Positions 1 to 8,244 of a DNA stretch of 64,000 bases are shown here, in pieces. Below the pieces are notes generated by a model. The model had not been told where the DNA came from. It worked only from the letters and a program-made list of their open reading frames with translations, and ran no database searches. The DNA comes from Microbacterium sp. Au-Mic1. Lineage in GTDB: Bacteria; Actinomycetota; Actinomycetes; Actinomycetales; Microbacteriaceae. The translations under genes were made by a program, and so were the position numbers. Numbering within the stretch: position 1 is the stretch's first letter; every line of letters begins with the position of its first letter. The stretch covers positions 62,001-126,000 of the forward strand of contig NZ_JAJTTF010000005.1 in NCBI RefSeq assembly GCF_021341785.1, written 5' to 3'.

Positions 1-278
1 GGCGCAAGATCTCCTGGCCGAAGCTGCGGGCCCTGGTCGGAGCGAACCGGCTGAAGCTCCCCGAACCGGCCGTCGCCCTGGCCGCGACCGGCTACGAGCG
101 CGGCACGATCGTCCCGATCGGCAGCACCACCGCCTGGCCCGTGTTCGCCGACGCGACGATCCGCGGCCGGCGGATCGCGATGGGCGCGGGTGCGCACGGC
201 TACAGCCTGTTCGTGGACGCCGACGACCTCATCGCCGCCTATGACGCGACGGTGTCCGACATCTCCGAACCGGAGTGA
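1..278 (+). CDS. YbaK/EbsC-type aminoacyl-tRNA deacylase, 3' end only
   Basis: Only the last 91 codons are present; the gene starts before the window. The visible part carries the C-terminal half of the YbaK/ProX editing fold: a GYERGTIVPIGS segment, then WPVFAD, then the glycine-rich AMGAGAHGYSLFVD strand and a closing helix. Proteins of this family remove wrongly attached amino acids from tRNA, typically Cys or Ala from tRNA-Pro, in the cytoplasm. The frame ends in TGA at 276-278 with no recognisable terminator before the next gene. The exact tRNA substrate cannot be told from this fragment. Confidence 0.75.
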   Translation, partial: RKISWPKLRALVGANRLKLPEPAVALAATGYERGTIVPIGSTTAWPVFADATIRGRRIAMGAGAHGYSLFVDADDLIAAYDATVSDISEPE

Positions 279-313
279 TCACGGCGCCCCTGCGTAAGGC
301 GCGAGCCGGGGGG

Positions 314-319
314 TAGCAT
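314..319 (+). promoter_or_regulatory. -10 hexamer of a leaderless promoter
   Basis: TAGCAT lies 7 nt before the ATG at 327, which places the likely transcript start at or next to the start codon. No Shine-Dalgarno sequence is needed or obvious. The same arrangement recurs before several other genes in the window. Confidence 0.45.
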
Positions 320-326
320 CCGGGGC

Positions 327-812
327 ATGACGGAAGCGCTGGATGTGTGGTCGGAGTTCCACGTCGCGATGCTGGGCGCGACCGCGGCCCTCGCAGGGCT
401 GGTCATCGTCGCGGCGAGCGTCAACATCGAGAAGATCATCCTCGCCAAAGCGCTGACCGCCCGACTCGCCGCGGCCATCGCCGGCCTCGTGCTCGCGATC
501 CTCACTTCGGGCATCGCCCTCATCCCCGCGCTCGAACCGCTCTGGTTCGGCGCGCTCGTGCTGGTGACGACGGCCGGCGCCGCGGGCTTCCAGGTGCACG
601 CCGCGCTCGCCCTCCGGAAGGACCCAGGGCTCGGCAGCATGGTGCCCCGCGCGGCTCTGGGCTTCCTGCCGCTGATCGCGTACACCGCTGCGGGCGTGCT
701 CCTGCTGGCGGGTCTTCCCGTCGGGCTGATGTTCGCCGCCGCGGGGTCGCTGCTCGCCCTCGTCGTCGCGATCGTCATCTCGTGGATCGCCCTGGTCGAG
801 GTGCTGCGCTGA
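327..812 (+). CDS. Small integral membrane protein, function unknown
   Basis: 161 residues with about five hydrophobic spans (roughly 13-31, 46-67, 72-96, 107-129 and 131-157) and short polar loops, for example EKIILAKALTAR after the first span. There is no signal peptide cleavage motif and no recognisable enzyme motif. I do not recognise the family. It sits alone between the YbaK-type gene and the convergent NUDIX gene, with a TAGCAT -10 hexamer just upstream. Codon use is normal for the neighbourhood, which supports it as a real gene. Confidence 0.7.
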   Translation: MTEALDVWSEFHVAMLGATAALAGLVIVAASVNIEKIILAKALTARLAAAIAGLVLAILTSGIALIPALEPLWFGALVLVTTAGAAGFQVHAALALRKDPGLGSMVPRAALGFLPLIAYTAAGVLLLAGLPVGLMFAAAGSLLALVVAIVISWIALVEVLR

Positions 813-815
813 CCT

Positions 816-1244
816 TCAGGCCCTCGCGCCCGCCATGCCGAGCGCGATGTCGACGAGCCGCACGCGCTGCAGGCCGGCGACCTCGTCGAGCGAATACCAC
901 GCGGCCATGTCGGTGGATCCGCTCTTCTCGAAGCGGAGCCTCCCGCCGGTGATCCTGGCGCGGTACACGATGCGCAGGGTGTGCAGCGGATCCGTCGCAC
1001 CGGGCGTGACCCGGCGGCGGGCGGGGATCACCCGGGAGTGGATGCCGAGCAGCTCCTCGACGACCACCTTGTACCCGGTCTCCTCGCGCACCTCACGGCG
1101 CGCGGCGGCCTCGGGGTCCTCACCCGGCTCGAGCCCGCCGCCCGGCATCGTCCACGACACGCGGCGCCCCTCCGTCCAGCGCGCCAGCAGCACGCGTCGG
1201 TCCTCGTCGAGGATGACGGCGTATGCCGCGACGCGCATGTCCAT
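816..1244 (-). CDS. NUDIX hydrolase
   Basis: 142 residues. The NUDIX box is complete: G36, five residues, E42, seven residues, then REVREETGY at 50-58, giving the metal-binding REUXEEXGU core. The protein therefore very likely hydrolyses a nucleoside diphosphate linked to another moiety, using Mg2+. The substrate is not predictable; the basic stretch IPARRR after the box is unremarkable. Its end is only 3 bp from the end of the convergent membrane protein gene. The start is chosen because the ATG lies 7 nt after a TAGGGT -10 element, a leaderless arrangement. Confidence 0.9.
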   Translation of the reverse strand: MDMRVAAYAVILDEDRRVLLARWTEGRRVSWTMPGGGLEPGEDPEAAARREVREETGYKVVVEELLGIHSRVIPARRRVTPGATDPLHTLRIVYRARITGGRLRFEKSGSTDMAAWYSLDEVAGLQRVRLVDIALGMAGARA

Positions 1245-1251
1245 GGTTCAC

Positions 1252-1257
1252 ACCCTA
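1252..1257 (-). promoter_or_regulatory. -10 hexamer of a leaderless promoter (NUDIX gene)
   Basis: TAGGGT on the minus strand lies 7 nt before the ATG of the NUDIX hydrolase, so the transcript probably begins at the start codon. Confidence 0.45.
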
Positions 1258-1282
1258 GGACGTCCCGGCCGGTATGGCGCGG

Positions 1283-2896
1283 TCAGCTCACACGCCGACC
1301 GCCGAGGTGCACCTCGCGGACCACGGCCTCGGCGAGATCCTCGGGCGACACGGTCAGCGGATCCCGATCCAGCACGATCAGGTCGGCGAACAGGCCGGGA
1401 GTCAGGGATCCGATCTCGTGCTCGCTGAATAGCTGCCGCGCCGCGTTGGCCGTGTGCGCGGCGAGCGCCTGCGCCCGGGACACCGGGGAGCCCGCGGGCA
1501 TGACCCGTCCGGAGCGCGTGCGCCGGGTCTCCGCCACCGCCATGTTGCGCAGCGGCTCGGCGGGCGTGACCCATCCGTCGTTGTGGAACGTCGCGCGGTG
1601 TCCGGCCGCGAACGCCGCGCCCGCGTCCGCCCAGGCCCCGCCGCGCTCCGGGCCGAACAGGTCGTCGACGAGCACCTCGCCCCAGTAGGTGATGTGATCC
1701 ACGAACAGGCTCACCGTCACGCCGAGCGATGACGCGCGCTCGAACTGATCGCGCCTCATCGCTCCCACGTGCTCCAAGCGGAAGCGGTGATCGGTCAGGC
1801 CGTGCGTCACGATCAGTCGCTCGTAGACGTCGAGCGTCTCGTCGATCGCCAAGTCCCCGTGCGCGTGGCAGGCGAGCTGCCAGCCCGCGGCGGCGTAGGG
1901 CTGCGCGATCTCGTGCAGCTCGTCGGCGCTGTAATTGGAGGCGCCGCGATGCCCCGGTTCCAGACCGAGCCCGCGGGTCGCGGTCGTGTCGAGATAGGGG
2001 AAGCTCGTGGCGATGTTGCCGATCCACGGGGAACCGTCGGTCCAGGTCTTCACCCCGACCTGGCGGATCACGTGGTCCTCGGCGCCCGGCACTCCCGCGG
2101 GATGCGCCGCCGGAGACCCGCCCGGACGGGACATCTCGTACCAGCGCAGTCGGAGCGGCATCCGCCCGGCCGCGCGGAGCGCGTCGACGGCCGGGTTCAG
2201 CGCCGGGTTCCAGCTGAGGTCGGAGATGGTGGTGATCCCACGGCGGGAGAGGTCGGCGAAGTGCGCGCCGAGCAGCTCTACGATGTCGGCCTGCGCCGCC
2301 TGCAGCAGCGGCGCGGCCACCCGTTCCACGGCCCCCGCCTCGAGCGCGACGCCGTTCAGCTCGCCGTCCGCCGTGCGCCCGAACGAGGCGCCGGCCGGGT
2401 CGGGCGTAGACCGATCCAGCCCCGCGGCGACCGCCGCGGCGGCGTTGAAGTACGCCGAGTGCCCGGAATTGTGCACGATGACGAGCGGTGTGGATCCGGC
2501 GAGCCCGTCGAGGAGGCGCATGTCGGGGTCGGGCAGGCCGCGCTGCAGCAGGGCATCCCACCCGTTCGCGTAGACCGGCGCGCCCGCGGAGGCGGCGATG
2601 ACGGTCCGCAGCGCGGACATCACGCCCTCCGCGTCCGGCACGACCACGGGCCGCAGATCCAGCACGCGGTCGGAGAGCAGCACCGCGGCGGTGCCGGGGT
2701 GCCCGTGCGGCTCGATGAGCCCCGGCATGACCCAGCCGTCCAGGGCCACGCGCTCGGCCGACGGATCCAGGGCGAGGAGGTCGTCCGTCGCGCCGACGGC
2801 GACGATGCGTCCGTCGCCGTCGACGAGCAGCGCTTCGACGAGATCGTCGGCGGAGGGGGAGAGCGGTCGGATCCGGCCCGTGAACAGCATCGTCAT
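1283..2896 (-). CDS. Amidohydrolase family 3 (YtcJ-like) metal-dependent hydrolase
   Basis: 537 residues, usual length for the YtcJ-like branch of the amidohydrolase superfamily. Visible motifs in order: the N-terminal composite beta domain ending in DGWVMPGLIEPHGH (first metal-binding HxH), HNSGHSAYFN, HAHGD and RLEHVGAM in the barrel (metal histidines), HNDGWVTPAEP near the end (catalytic aspartate region), and the C-terminal GSLTPGLFADLIVLDRDPL typical of the family. The expected reaction is hydrolysis of an amide or N-formyl/N-acyl substrate, cytoplasmic because no signal peptide is seen. It is monocistronic and its substrate is unknown. Confidence 0.88.
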   Translation of the reverse strand: MTMLFTGRIRPLSPSADDLVEALLVDGDGRIVAVGATDDLLALDPSAERVALDGWVMPGLIEPHGHPGTAAVLLSDRVLDLRPVVVPDAEGVMSALRTVIAASAGAPVYANGWDALLQRGLPDPDMRLLDGLAGSTPLVIVHNSGHSAYFNAAAAVAAGLDRSTPDPAGASFGRTADGELNGVALEAGAVERVAAPLLQAAQADIVELLGAHFADLSRRGITTISDLSWNPALNPAVDALRAAGRMPLRLRWYEMSRPGGSPAAHPAGVPGAEDHVIRQVGVKTWTDGSPWIGNIATSFPYLDTTATRGLGLEPGHRGASNYSADELHEIAQPYAAAGWQLACHAHGDLAIDETLDVYERLIVTHGLTDHRFRLEHVGAMRRDQFERASSLGVTVSLFVDHITYWGEVLVDDLFGPERGGAWADAGAAFAAGHRATFHNDGWVTPAEPLRNMAVAETRRTRSGRVMPAGSPVSRAQALAAHTANAARQLFSEHEIGSLTPGLFADLIVLDRDPLTVSPEDLAEAVVREVHLGGRRVS

Positions 2897-3045
2897 GACG
2901 CCATCGTGGCAGGTCCCCGGCGCGCGCGGTCTCCGGGTGCCCGCACACGTCTCGGATCGATCAGTTCTGAAGAAGCGCCGGTCGGCACGCCTTCGTACGC
3001 TGAAGGAAGTCCCCCGGATCCACGGGGCGTCGACAGGAGGATGCC

Positions 3046-3546
3046 ATGACCGACAACACCGCCCCCGTGCTGACCGACTTCGAGCGTGCCGCCGTCAAGG
3101 AGGCCGCCAAGGAGAGCCGCACGCGCGCCGCCCGCAAGAAGGTGAGCCCAGAAGAGCTTCGGGCCGCCGGAGAGGCCGACGTGCTGGCCAAGATCGCGGA
3201 GATGGACGAGGAGGACGCATCGCTCGCCACCGCCCTGCACCGCCTCGTCGCGGAGAACGCGCCGCACCTGGTGCCGAAGACGTACTACGGGATGCCCGCG
3301 TGGGCCAACGCCGCCGGCAAGACGGTGTGCTTCTTCAAGCCCAAGGCGAAGTTCAAGGTGCGCTATGCCACGTTCGAGTTCGAGTGGCCGGCGCAGCTCG
3401 ACGACGGCACGGTGTGGCCCGTCGCCTACGCGGTGACCACCCTCACGCCCGCCGACCTCGCCTTCCTCGGCGAGCGCGTCCGCATCGCAGCCCCGCGGAG
3501 TGACGGATCCGGATCCGTCACTCGCCGCGCAGGTGCGCGGCGGTGA
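3046..3546 (+). CDS. DUF1801-domain protein
   Basis: 166 residues. The N-terminal 60 residues are charged and helical; the rest has the DUF1801/YdhG-like fold pattern with YYGMPAW, VCFFKPKAKFKVRYATFEF and a C-terminal LTPADLAFLGERVRIAA. Members of this family are small cytoplasmic proteins, some described as frataxin-like iron chaperones, but the role is not settled and I assign none. The ATG has a good AGGAGG Shine-Dalgarno 5 nt upstream. The last 29 bp overlap the end of the convergent CtaG gene. Confidence 0.8.
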   Translation: MTDNTAPVLTDFERAAVKEAAKESRTRAARKKVSPEELRAAGEADVLAKIAEMDEEDASLATALHRLVAENAPHLVPKTYYGMPAWANAAGKTVCFFKPKAKFKVRYATFEFEWPAQLDDGTVWPVAYAVTTLTPADLAFLGERVRIAAPRSDGSGSVTRRAGARR

Positions 3547-4339
3547 GCTCGGCCATGTCCTCGTCGCTGAGCTCGTCCATGGTGCGCGACTCGCGTTTGT
3601 CCGTCCGGATCCAGCGCATCATGAGGATCACGAGGATCGGCACGTCGACGATCTCGGCGATGAACCACAGGAGGTCGCCCGAAAGCTGCTGATCGCGCAG
3701 CGGGTTCGGGAACCACAGCGGCAGCGCCCCGGGCCACCCCCCGGCGTGATCGAACACGACCGTGCCCAGGCGCAGCAGCACGCCCGGGATCGCGTCGAGC
3801 ACCAGCTCCACGAACGCGAACATGAACTCGGCGACGATGAACAGGCTGGTGCGCGCCACGGTGTGCGCTGCCATCGGCAGCACCATCAGCAGGCCCAGCA
3901 GCGGCACGATCGCCGAGATCGCCCCCTCCGCCGCCGGGGAGAACCGCAGCATCGCCGACAGCGGCGTGAAGAACACGGCGAACACCAGGCATGTGAACAC
4001 CGGGGCCATGATCGCGTTGCCGAAGAACTTCGCGAGCCACGACCTCAGGAAGCCGTTCATGCGGGCGCGGGGCCGCGCGGACAGTACCGTCCGGGCCAGC
4101 GATACGGGCCGGCCGAACGTCACCAGCATCGGCACGACGAACAGCAGCAGTGCGATCCGCGTCGTGAACGCCCAGCGGAGCTCGGTGCTCCACGTGCCGA
4201 GGAATCCGAACGACACCCAGGCGTACGAGCCGAGCCCGAGCACCAGGTACATGAGGGTCAGCCGCAACGGCCACCGGTGACCGCGCCGGCGCAGGACGAG
4301 GACCCCGCCGAGGTAGAGCCCGGCCGCGACGATCAGCAC
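3518..4339 (-). CDS. CtaG-like cytochrome c oxidase (caa3) assembly membrane protein
   Basis: 273 residues from the GTG at 4339, with about seven membrane spans. The order of segments (VLGLGSYAWVSFGFLGTW, the TRIALLLFVVPMLVTFGRP stretch, AHTVARTSLFIVAEFMFAFVE) matches the CtaG/Caa3_CtaG family that helps insert copper into cytochrome oxidase in the plasma membrane. The reading frame stays open upstream and would encode FLSTWSLDPTALAVL, which looks like the conserved N-terminus of this family, but that extension has no ATG, GTG or TTG before a stop. The true start is therefore uncertain. Confidence 0.8.
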   Translation of the reverse strand: MLIVAAGLYLGGVLVLRRRGHRWPLRLTLMYLVLGLGSYAWVSFGFLGTWSTELRWAFTTRIALLLFVVPMLVTFGRPVSLARTVLSARPRARMNGFLRSWLAKFFGNAIMAPVFTCLVFAVFFTPLSAMLRFSPAAEGAISAIVPLLGLLMVLPMAAHTVARTSLFIVAEFMFAFVELVLDAIPGVLLRLGTVVFDHAGGWPGALPLWFPNPLRDQQLSGDLLWFIAEIVDVPILVILMMRWIRTDKRESRTMDELSDEDMAELTAAHLRGE

Positions 4340-4607
4340 CGCGAGCGCGGTGGGATCCAGGCTCCAGGTGCTGAGGAAGACGGGGATGGACGGCGTGGCG
4401 ACTCCGTGTCTCGTGAGGGCGGTGGGGGCCGCACCGCGCGGCGGGCGGTGCGGTGCAGCGGCGGTGGGCCGCGACGACGCTACGCCCGGCGGCTATGCGG
4501 CGGATGAGGACCTCGCGTGATGGGCCGCGGACGGGCCGCTCTTAACGCCGGGTGAACTCTCGCGGTCGAGTGCGCGAAAGGGGCTGTTCGCTCTTCCGGG
4601 GACCGGA

Positions 4608-5816
4608 ATGCTGACGACCATGAGCGCCGAAGTGATGATCCTCGTCCTCGTGGTCGTGACCGCACTCGGGTTCGACTTCACCAACGGATTCCACGACACC
4701 GGCAACGCGATGGCGACGTCCATCGCCACCGGGGCGCTGAAGCCCAAGGTCGCCGTGGCGCTGTCGGCGATCCTGAACCTGGTCGGCGCGTTCCTGTCGG
4801 TCGAGGTCGCCGCGACCATCACCAAGGACGTGCTCACGATCCAGGGCCCGAGCGGAGACCTCGTGCCCGGCCTGAACCCCGAGTCCGCGATGATCATCAT
4901 CTTCGCGGGCCTCGTGGGCGGCATCCTGTGGAACCTGCTCACCTGGCTGCTTGGGCTGCCGTCGAGCTCGTCGCACGCCCTCTTCGGCGGTCTCATCGGC
5001 GCAGGCATCGCGGGCGCCGCCACCGTCAACTGGGCCGGCATCGTCGGCAAGATCATCGTCCCCGCCGTGCTCTCCCCGCTGATCGCGGGCGTCGTCGCCG
5101 CCATCGGCACCTGGCTCGTCTATCGCCTCACCCGCACCGTGCACGCCAAGCATCGCGAGGCCGGGTTCCGCTGGGGTCAGATCGGCACCGCGTCGCTCGT
5201 CTCCCTCGCGCACGGCACCGGCGACGCGCAGAAGACGATGGGCGTGATCGCACTCGCGCTCATCGCGCACGGCACGCTCACCGGAGATCAGATCCTGAAC
5301 GAAGGCCTGCCGATCTGGATCATCGTCACGTGCGGTGCGGCCATCGCCCTCGGCACATACCTCGGCGGCTGGCGGATCATCCGCACCCTCGGCAAGGGAC
5401 TCGTCGAGATCGAGTCGCCGCAGGGTCTCGCCGCCGAGGCCTCCTCCGCCGCGATCATCCTCACCTCGAGCTCGATGGGCATGGCGCTGTCCACCACGCA
5501 CGTGGCCACGGGCTCGATCCTCGGATCCGGCGTGGGTCGCCCGGGCGCGCAGGTGCGCTGGGGCATCGCCGGCCGCATGGTCACCGCGTGGTTGATCACC
5601 ATGCCCGCGGCCGGGGTCGTGGGCGCCCTCTGCTTCTTCCTCGCGCACAGCATCGGCGGGCTCGCCGGTGCGATCACCGTGTTCCTGCTGCTGCTCGCGG
5701 CCGCCGCGCTGATGTACCTGCGCAGCCGCCGACAGAAGGTCGACCACCACAATGTCAACGCCGAGTGGGACGGATCGCTCGCGCCGAACTCCGCCGCGCA
5801 GGGCGCGACGGCCTGA
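4608..5816 (+). CDS. pit: PiT-family inorganic phosphate transporter
   Basis: 402 residues, about ten membrane spans. Both PiT signatures are present as an inverted pair: FDFTNGFHDTGNAMATS near the N-terminus and SLAHGTGDAQKTMGV in the middle. Proteins of this family import phosphate, usually as a metal-phosphate complex, driven by proton or sodium gradients. The start could be the ATG at 4608 or at 4620; the first has more upstream purine. It is the first gene of a three-gene operon with the 96-aa membrane protein and the DUF3349 protein, the same order as Rv0545c-Rv0543c of Mycobacterium tuberculosis. Confidence 0.95.
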   Translation: MLTTMSAEVMILVLVVVTALGFDFTNGFHDTGNAMATSIATGALKPKVAVALSAILNLVGAFLSVEVAATITKDVLTIQGPSGDLVPGLNPESAMIIIFAGLVGGILWNLLTWLLGLPSSSSHALFGGLIGAGIAGAATVNWAGIVGKIIVPAVLSPLIAGVVAAIGTWLVYRLTRTVHAKHREAGFRWGQIGTASLVSLAHGTGDAQKTMGVIALALIAHGTLTGDQILNEGLPIWIIVTCGAAIALGTYLGGWRIIRTLGKGLVEIESPQGLAAEASSAAIILTSSSMGMALSTTHVATGSILGSGVGRPGAQVRWGIAGRMVTAWLITMPAAGVVGALCFFLAHSIGGLAGAITVFLLLLAAAALMYLRSRRQKVDHHNVNAEWDGSLAPNSAAQGATA

Positions 5817-5833
5817 ACCGAAGGAGGGATGAG

Positions 5834-6124
5834 ATGAACTTCGACATCGCGCAGATGGCGCTCTCGGCCGGCCGCGTGCTGCTGGTCGGCCTGCTGTTCG
5901 GCGCGGGACTGCCCGCCCTGTTCGCGATCGGGATGCGCCTGCAGTCCGCCGGAACCGGTGAGGTGGACGGCGAGGCACCCGGCACGCGTCGGCCGCTGCT
6001 GACCGCGGCGGGGTGGATCCTGTTCGCGCTCGTGATCGCGGTCGTGCTCGCGGGAGTCCTCTTCATCACCCGGCTGAGCATCTACCACTACTTCGGCATC
6101 TCGCTGTTCGGAGTCGGGAAGTGA
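5834..6124 (+). CDS. Small two-span membrane protein of the pit operon
   Basis: 96 residues, ATG at 5834 preceded by AAGGAGGGATGAG, a very strong Shine-Dalgarno. Two hydrophobic spans (about residues 12-33 and 56-80) flank a polar loop RLQSAGTGEVDGEAPGTRRP; the C-terminus YHYFGISLFGVGK is hydrophobic-aromatic. It lies 17 nt after pit and its TGA overlaps the GTG of the DUF3349 gene, so the three are translationally coupled. The position matches the transmembrane protein Rv0544c next to pitA in mycobacteria. Function is unknown; a role with the transporter is inference from conserved neighbourhood. Confidence 0.85.
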   Translation: MNFDIAQMALSAGRVLLVGLLFGAGLPALFAIGMRLQSAGTGEVDGEAPGTRRPLLTAAGWILFALVIAVVLAGVLFITRLSIYHYFGISLFGVGK

Positions 6125-6798
6125 ACGGCAACGTCCTCAGCCGCGTGCTCGACTGGCTGCGTGCGGGATATCCGGAGGGCGTGCCGCCCAAGGACTACAC
6201 GCCGCTGCTGGCGCTGCTCCGGCGCACACTCACCGCGGAGGAGCTCACGGCGGTCGTCACCGCGCTCGCCCAGCAGGAGACCGACCCGGTGCGGGTCTCG
6301 CAGATCCGCACCGCGATCGCCGGCGTGACCTCGGCGACCCCCGGCGACGACGAGGTGCGCCGCGTCGCGATGCTGCTCGCCGACCGCGGAGTGCCGCTGA
6401 GCACCAAGGCGCAGCGCATCGTCGGCGATCGGACGATCCTCGCGGAGGCCGCTGCCGGCGCGCACGGATCCCCCGGCTCCGACACGGCGACCGACCGGCC
6501 CGTGTCCGACGAGCAGAACCCGATCGCACAGGCCCTGCGGTGGCTGGGTGCGGGCTATCCCGAGGGCATCCCCGCCCAGGACCGCGTGCCGATCCTTGCG
6601 CTGCTGCGCCGGCGCCTCACCGACGACGAGGTGCAGGAGGTGTGCGAGGCGGTCGCCGCGCAGAGCGGGGCGGATCCGGAGATCTCGCTCGTCGACGCGC
6701 AGGTGCTCATGATGAAGGTGCTCGGCGAGCTCCCCGGCGACGACGACGTGGAACGCGTGCGTGCGCGCCTCGAGGAGTCGGGCATCACGCTGAGCTGA
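6121..6798 (+). CDS. Tandem DUF3349 protein
   Basis: 225 residues from a GTG that overlaps the previous stop (GTGA). It contains two copies of the DUF3349 unit: residues about 5-100 (LDWLRAGYPEGVPPKDYTPL, LLALLRRTLTAEEL, then TPGDDEVRRVAMLLADRGVPL) and about 138-225 (LRWLGAGYPEGIPAQDRVPI, LALLRRRLTDDEV, then LPGDDDVERVRARLEESGITL). A linker of about 38 residues rich in A, G, D and S joins them. Known single-domain members such as Rv0543c are small helical proteins of unknown role. The cytoplasmic, acidic, duplicated form suggests an internal pseudo-dimer. Confidence 0.88.
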   Translation: MNGNVLSRVLDWLRAGYPEGVPPKDYTPLLALLRRTLTAEELTAVVTALAQQETDPVRVSQIRTAIAGVTSATPGDDEVRRVAMLLADRGVPLSTKAQRIVGDRTILAEAAAGAHGSPGSDTATDRPVSDEQNPIAQALRWLGAGYPEGIPAQDRVPILALLRRRLTDDEVQEVCEAVAAQSGADPEISLVDAQVLMMKVLGELPGDDDVERVRARLEESGITLS

Positions 6799-6936
6799 GC
6801 GCGAATCGTCCACCGCGCACGGCGCAGGACTCGCTCGGAGAAGACGAATCCCGCGCTGTTCGCGGAGGACGCGACGGTTCATCTCGATCTCGGAATATGT
6901 CTCCCCGCACCGCTGGCGCGGCTGCCAGGGCGGACG

Positions 6937-6942
6937 TAGCGT
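6937..6942 (+). promoter_or_regulatory. -10 hexamer of a leaderless promoter (M24 peptidase)
   Basis: TAGCGT ends 6 nt before the GTG at 6949. The intervening GGAGGG could also serve as a weak ribosome site, but the spacing fits a transcript starting at the start codon. Confidence 0.4.
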
Positions 6943-6948
6943 GGAGGG

Positions 6949-8070
6949 GTGAGCACCCCTTTCCCCGCCTCCGTGTACGCCGCCCGCCTCGACCGCGCCC
7001 GCGCCCTGACCGCCGAGGCGGGTCTCGACGCGATCGTCGTCGGGGCCGGTCCTGACCTGACCTATCTCGCGGGCGTCGAGGGGGACACGATCGAACGACT
7101 GACCGCTCTGGTGATCCCGGCGGTGGGGGATCCGACGGTCGTCGTCCCGCGGATGGAGCTCGCGAAGGTGCGCGACACGGCCGTCGGCGCGCTCGGGATC
7201 GCCGTGTCGGACTGGGTGGACGGCGAGGATCCCTACGCGCTGGTGACGGCTGCGATGAGCGGCGCGGTCTCGCGTTTCGGCGTCGCGGACGCCCTGCCGG
7301 CGCTGCATGTGATCCCGCTGACCGAGCGCCTGGACGCGCGGCCCGAGCTCGCGACGCCCGTGCTCCGCGAGAGCCGCATGATCAAGGACGCCGCCGAGAT
7401 CGCCGAACTGCGCCGCGCCGGAGAGGCGATCGACGCGGTGCACCGTCGTGTTCCGGCCCTGCTCCGCGCCGGCCGTACCGAGCGCGAGGTCGGCGCCGAC
7501 ATCGCCGCGGCGATCGTGGAGGAGGGCCACCGCACGGTCGAGTTCGTGATCGTCGCATCCGGGCCCAACGGCGCCGATCCGCACCACGAGGTGTCGGACC
7601 GGGTGATCCAGGACGGCGATGTCGTGGTCGTGGACATCGGCGGCGCCGTGCCGGCCGGCTACAACTCCGACAGCACGCGCACCTACGCGGTCGGCGAACC
7701 GGATCCGGAGGTCGCCCGGCGGATCGCCGTGCTGGTGCGCGCCCAGCAGGCGGCCGTCGACGCGGTGCGTCCCGGCGTCACCGCGGAGCAGGTCGATGCC
7801 GCCGCCCGCGACGTGCTCGCCGCCGAAGGTCTGGGCGAGGCGTTCCTGCACCGCACCGGGCACGGCATCGGCGTCACGACGCATGAGGAGCCGTACATCG
7901 CACCCGGCAACGCGCTGCCGCTACGGGAGGGCATGGCGTTCAGCATCGAGCCCGGCATCTACTTCCCCGGCGCCTGGGGATCCCGCATCGAGGACATCGT
8001 GGTCGTCACCGCCGACGGCTGCGTGAACCTGAACACGACCCCGCACGAGCTGACCCCCGCCGGAGCCTGA
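6949..8070 (+). CDS. M24 family metallopeptidase, Xaa-Pro peptidase type
   Basis: 373 residues: an N-terminal creatinase-like domain (about 1-140) and a C-terminal pita-bread domain. All five metal ligands are visible: D229 (VVVDIGG), D241 (NSDSTRT), H305 (HRTGHGIG), E334 (SIEPGIY) and E348 (SRIEDIVV). This predicts a two-metal aminopeptidase that releases an N-terminal residue ahead of proline, in the cytoplasm. The usual second histidine region TTHEEPYI is present. It is a single gene, downstream of but not overlapping the pit operon. Creatinase or dimethylsulfoniopropionate-lyase relatives share the fold, so the substrate is an inference. Confidence 0.88.
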   Translation: MSTPFPASVYAARLDRARALTAEAGLDAIVVGAGPDLTYLAGVEGDTIERLTALVIPAVGDPTVVVPRMELAKVRDTAVGALGIAVSDWVDGEDPYALVTAAMSGAVSRFGVADALPALHVIPLTERLDARPELATPVLRESRMIKDAAEIAELRRAGEAIDAVHRRVPALLRAGRTEREVGADIAAAIVEEGHRTVEFVIVASGPNGADPHHEVSDRVIQDGDVVVVDIGGAVPAGYNSDSTRTYAVGEPDPEVARRIAVLVRAQQAAVDAVRPGVTAEQVDAAARDVLAAEGLGEAFLHRTGHGIGVTTHEEPYIAPGNALPLREGMAFSIEPGIYFPGAWGSRIEDIVVVTADGCVNLNTTPHELTPAGA

Positions 8071-8089
8071 GCCGTCACCCGCCCCTTCG

Positions 8090-8199
8090 GGGTCGTTGAG
8101 CGAGCCCCGAGCGCAGCGAGGAGCGAGACGAAACGCGGTGACATCGCGAGAGCGCTGCGTTTCGTCTCGGTCGCCTTCGGCGTCCTCGCTCAACGACCC
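8090..8199. repeat. Palindromic intergenic repeat, GTTGAGCGAG family, full copy
   Basis: Outer inverted arms GGGTCGTTGAGCGAG (8090-8104) and CTCGCTCAACGACCC (8185-8199) are perfect complements. Inside them GAGACGAAACGC and GCGTTTCGTCTC form a second perfect pair. The whole lies between two convergent genes. Related sequences occur at 14379 (left half only) and near 47411-47556, so this is a dispersed family rather than a single terminator. Confidence 0.75.
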
Positions 8200-8244
8200 C
8201 GGGGGGGCGGAACCCCGGCTCAACGACCGTCCGCCCGTGGGTCT

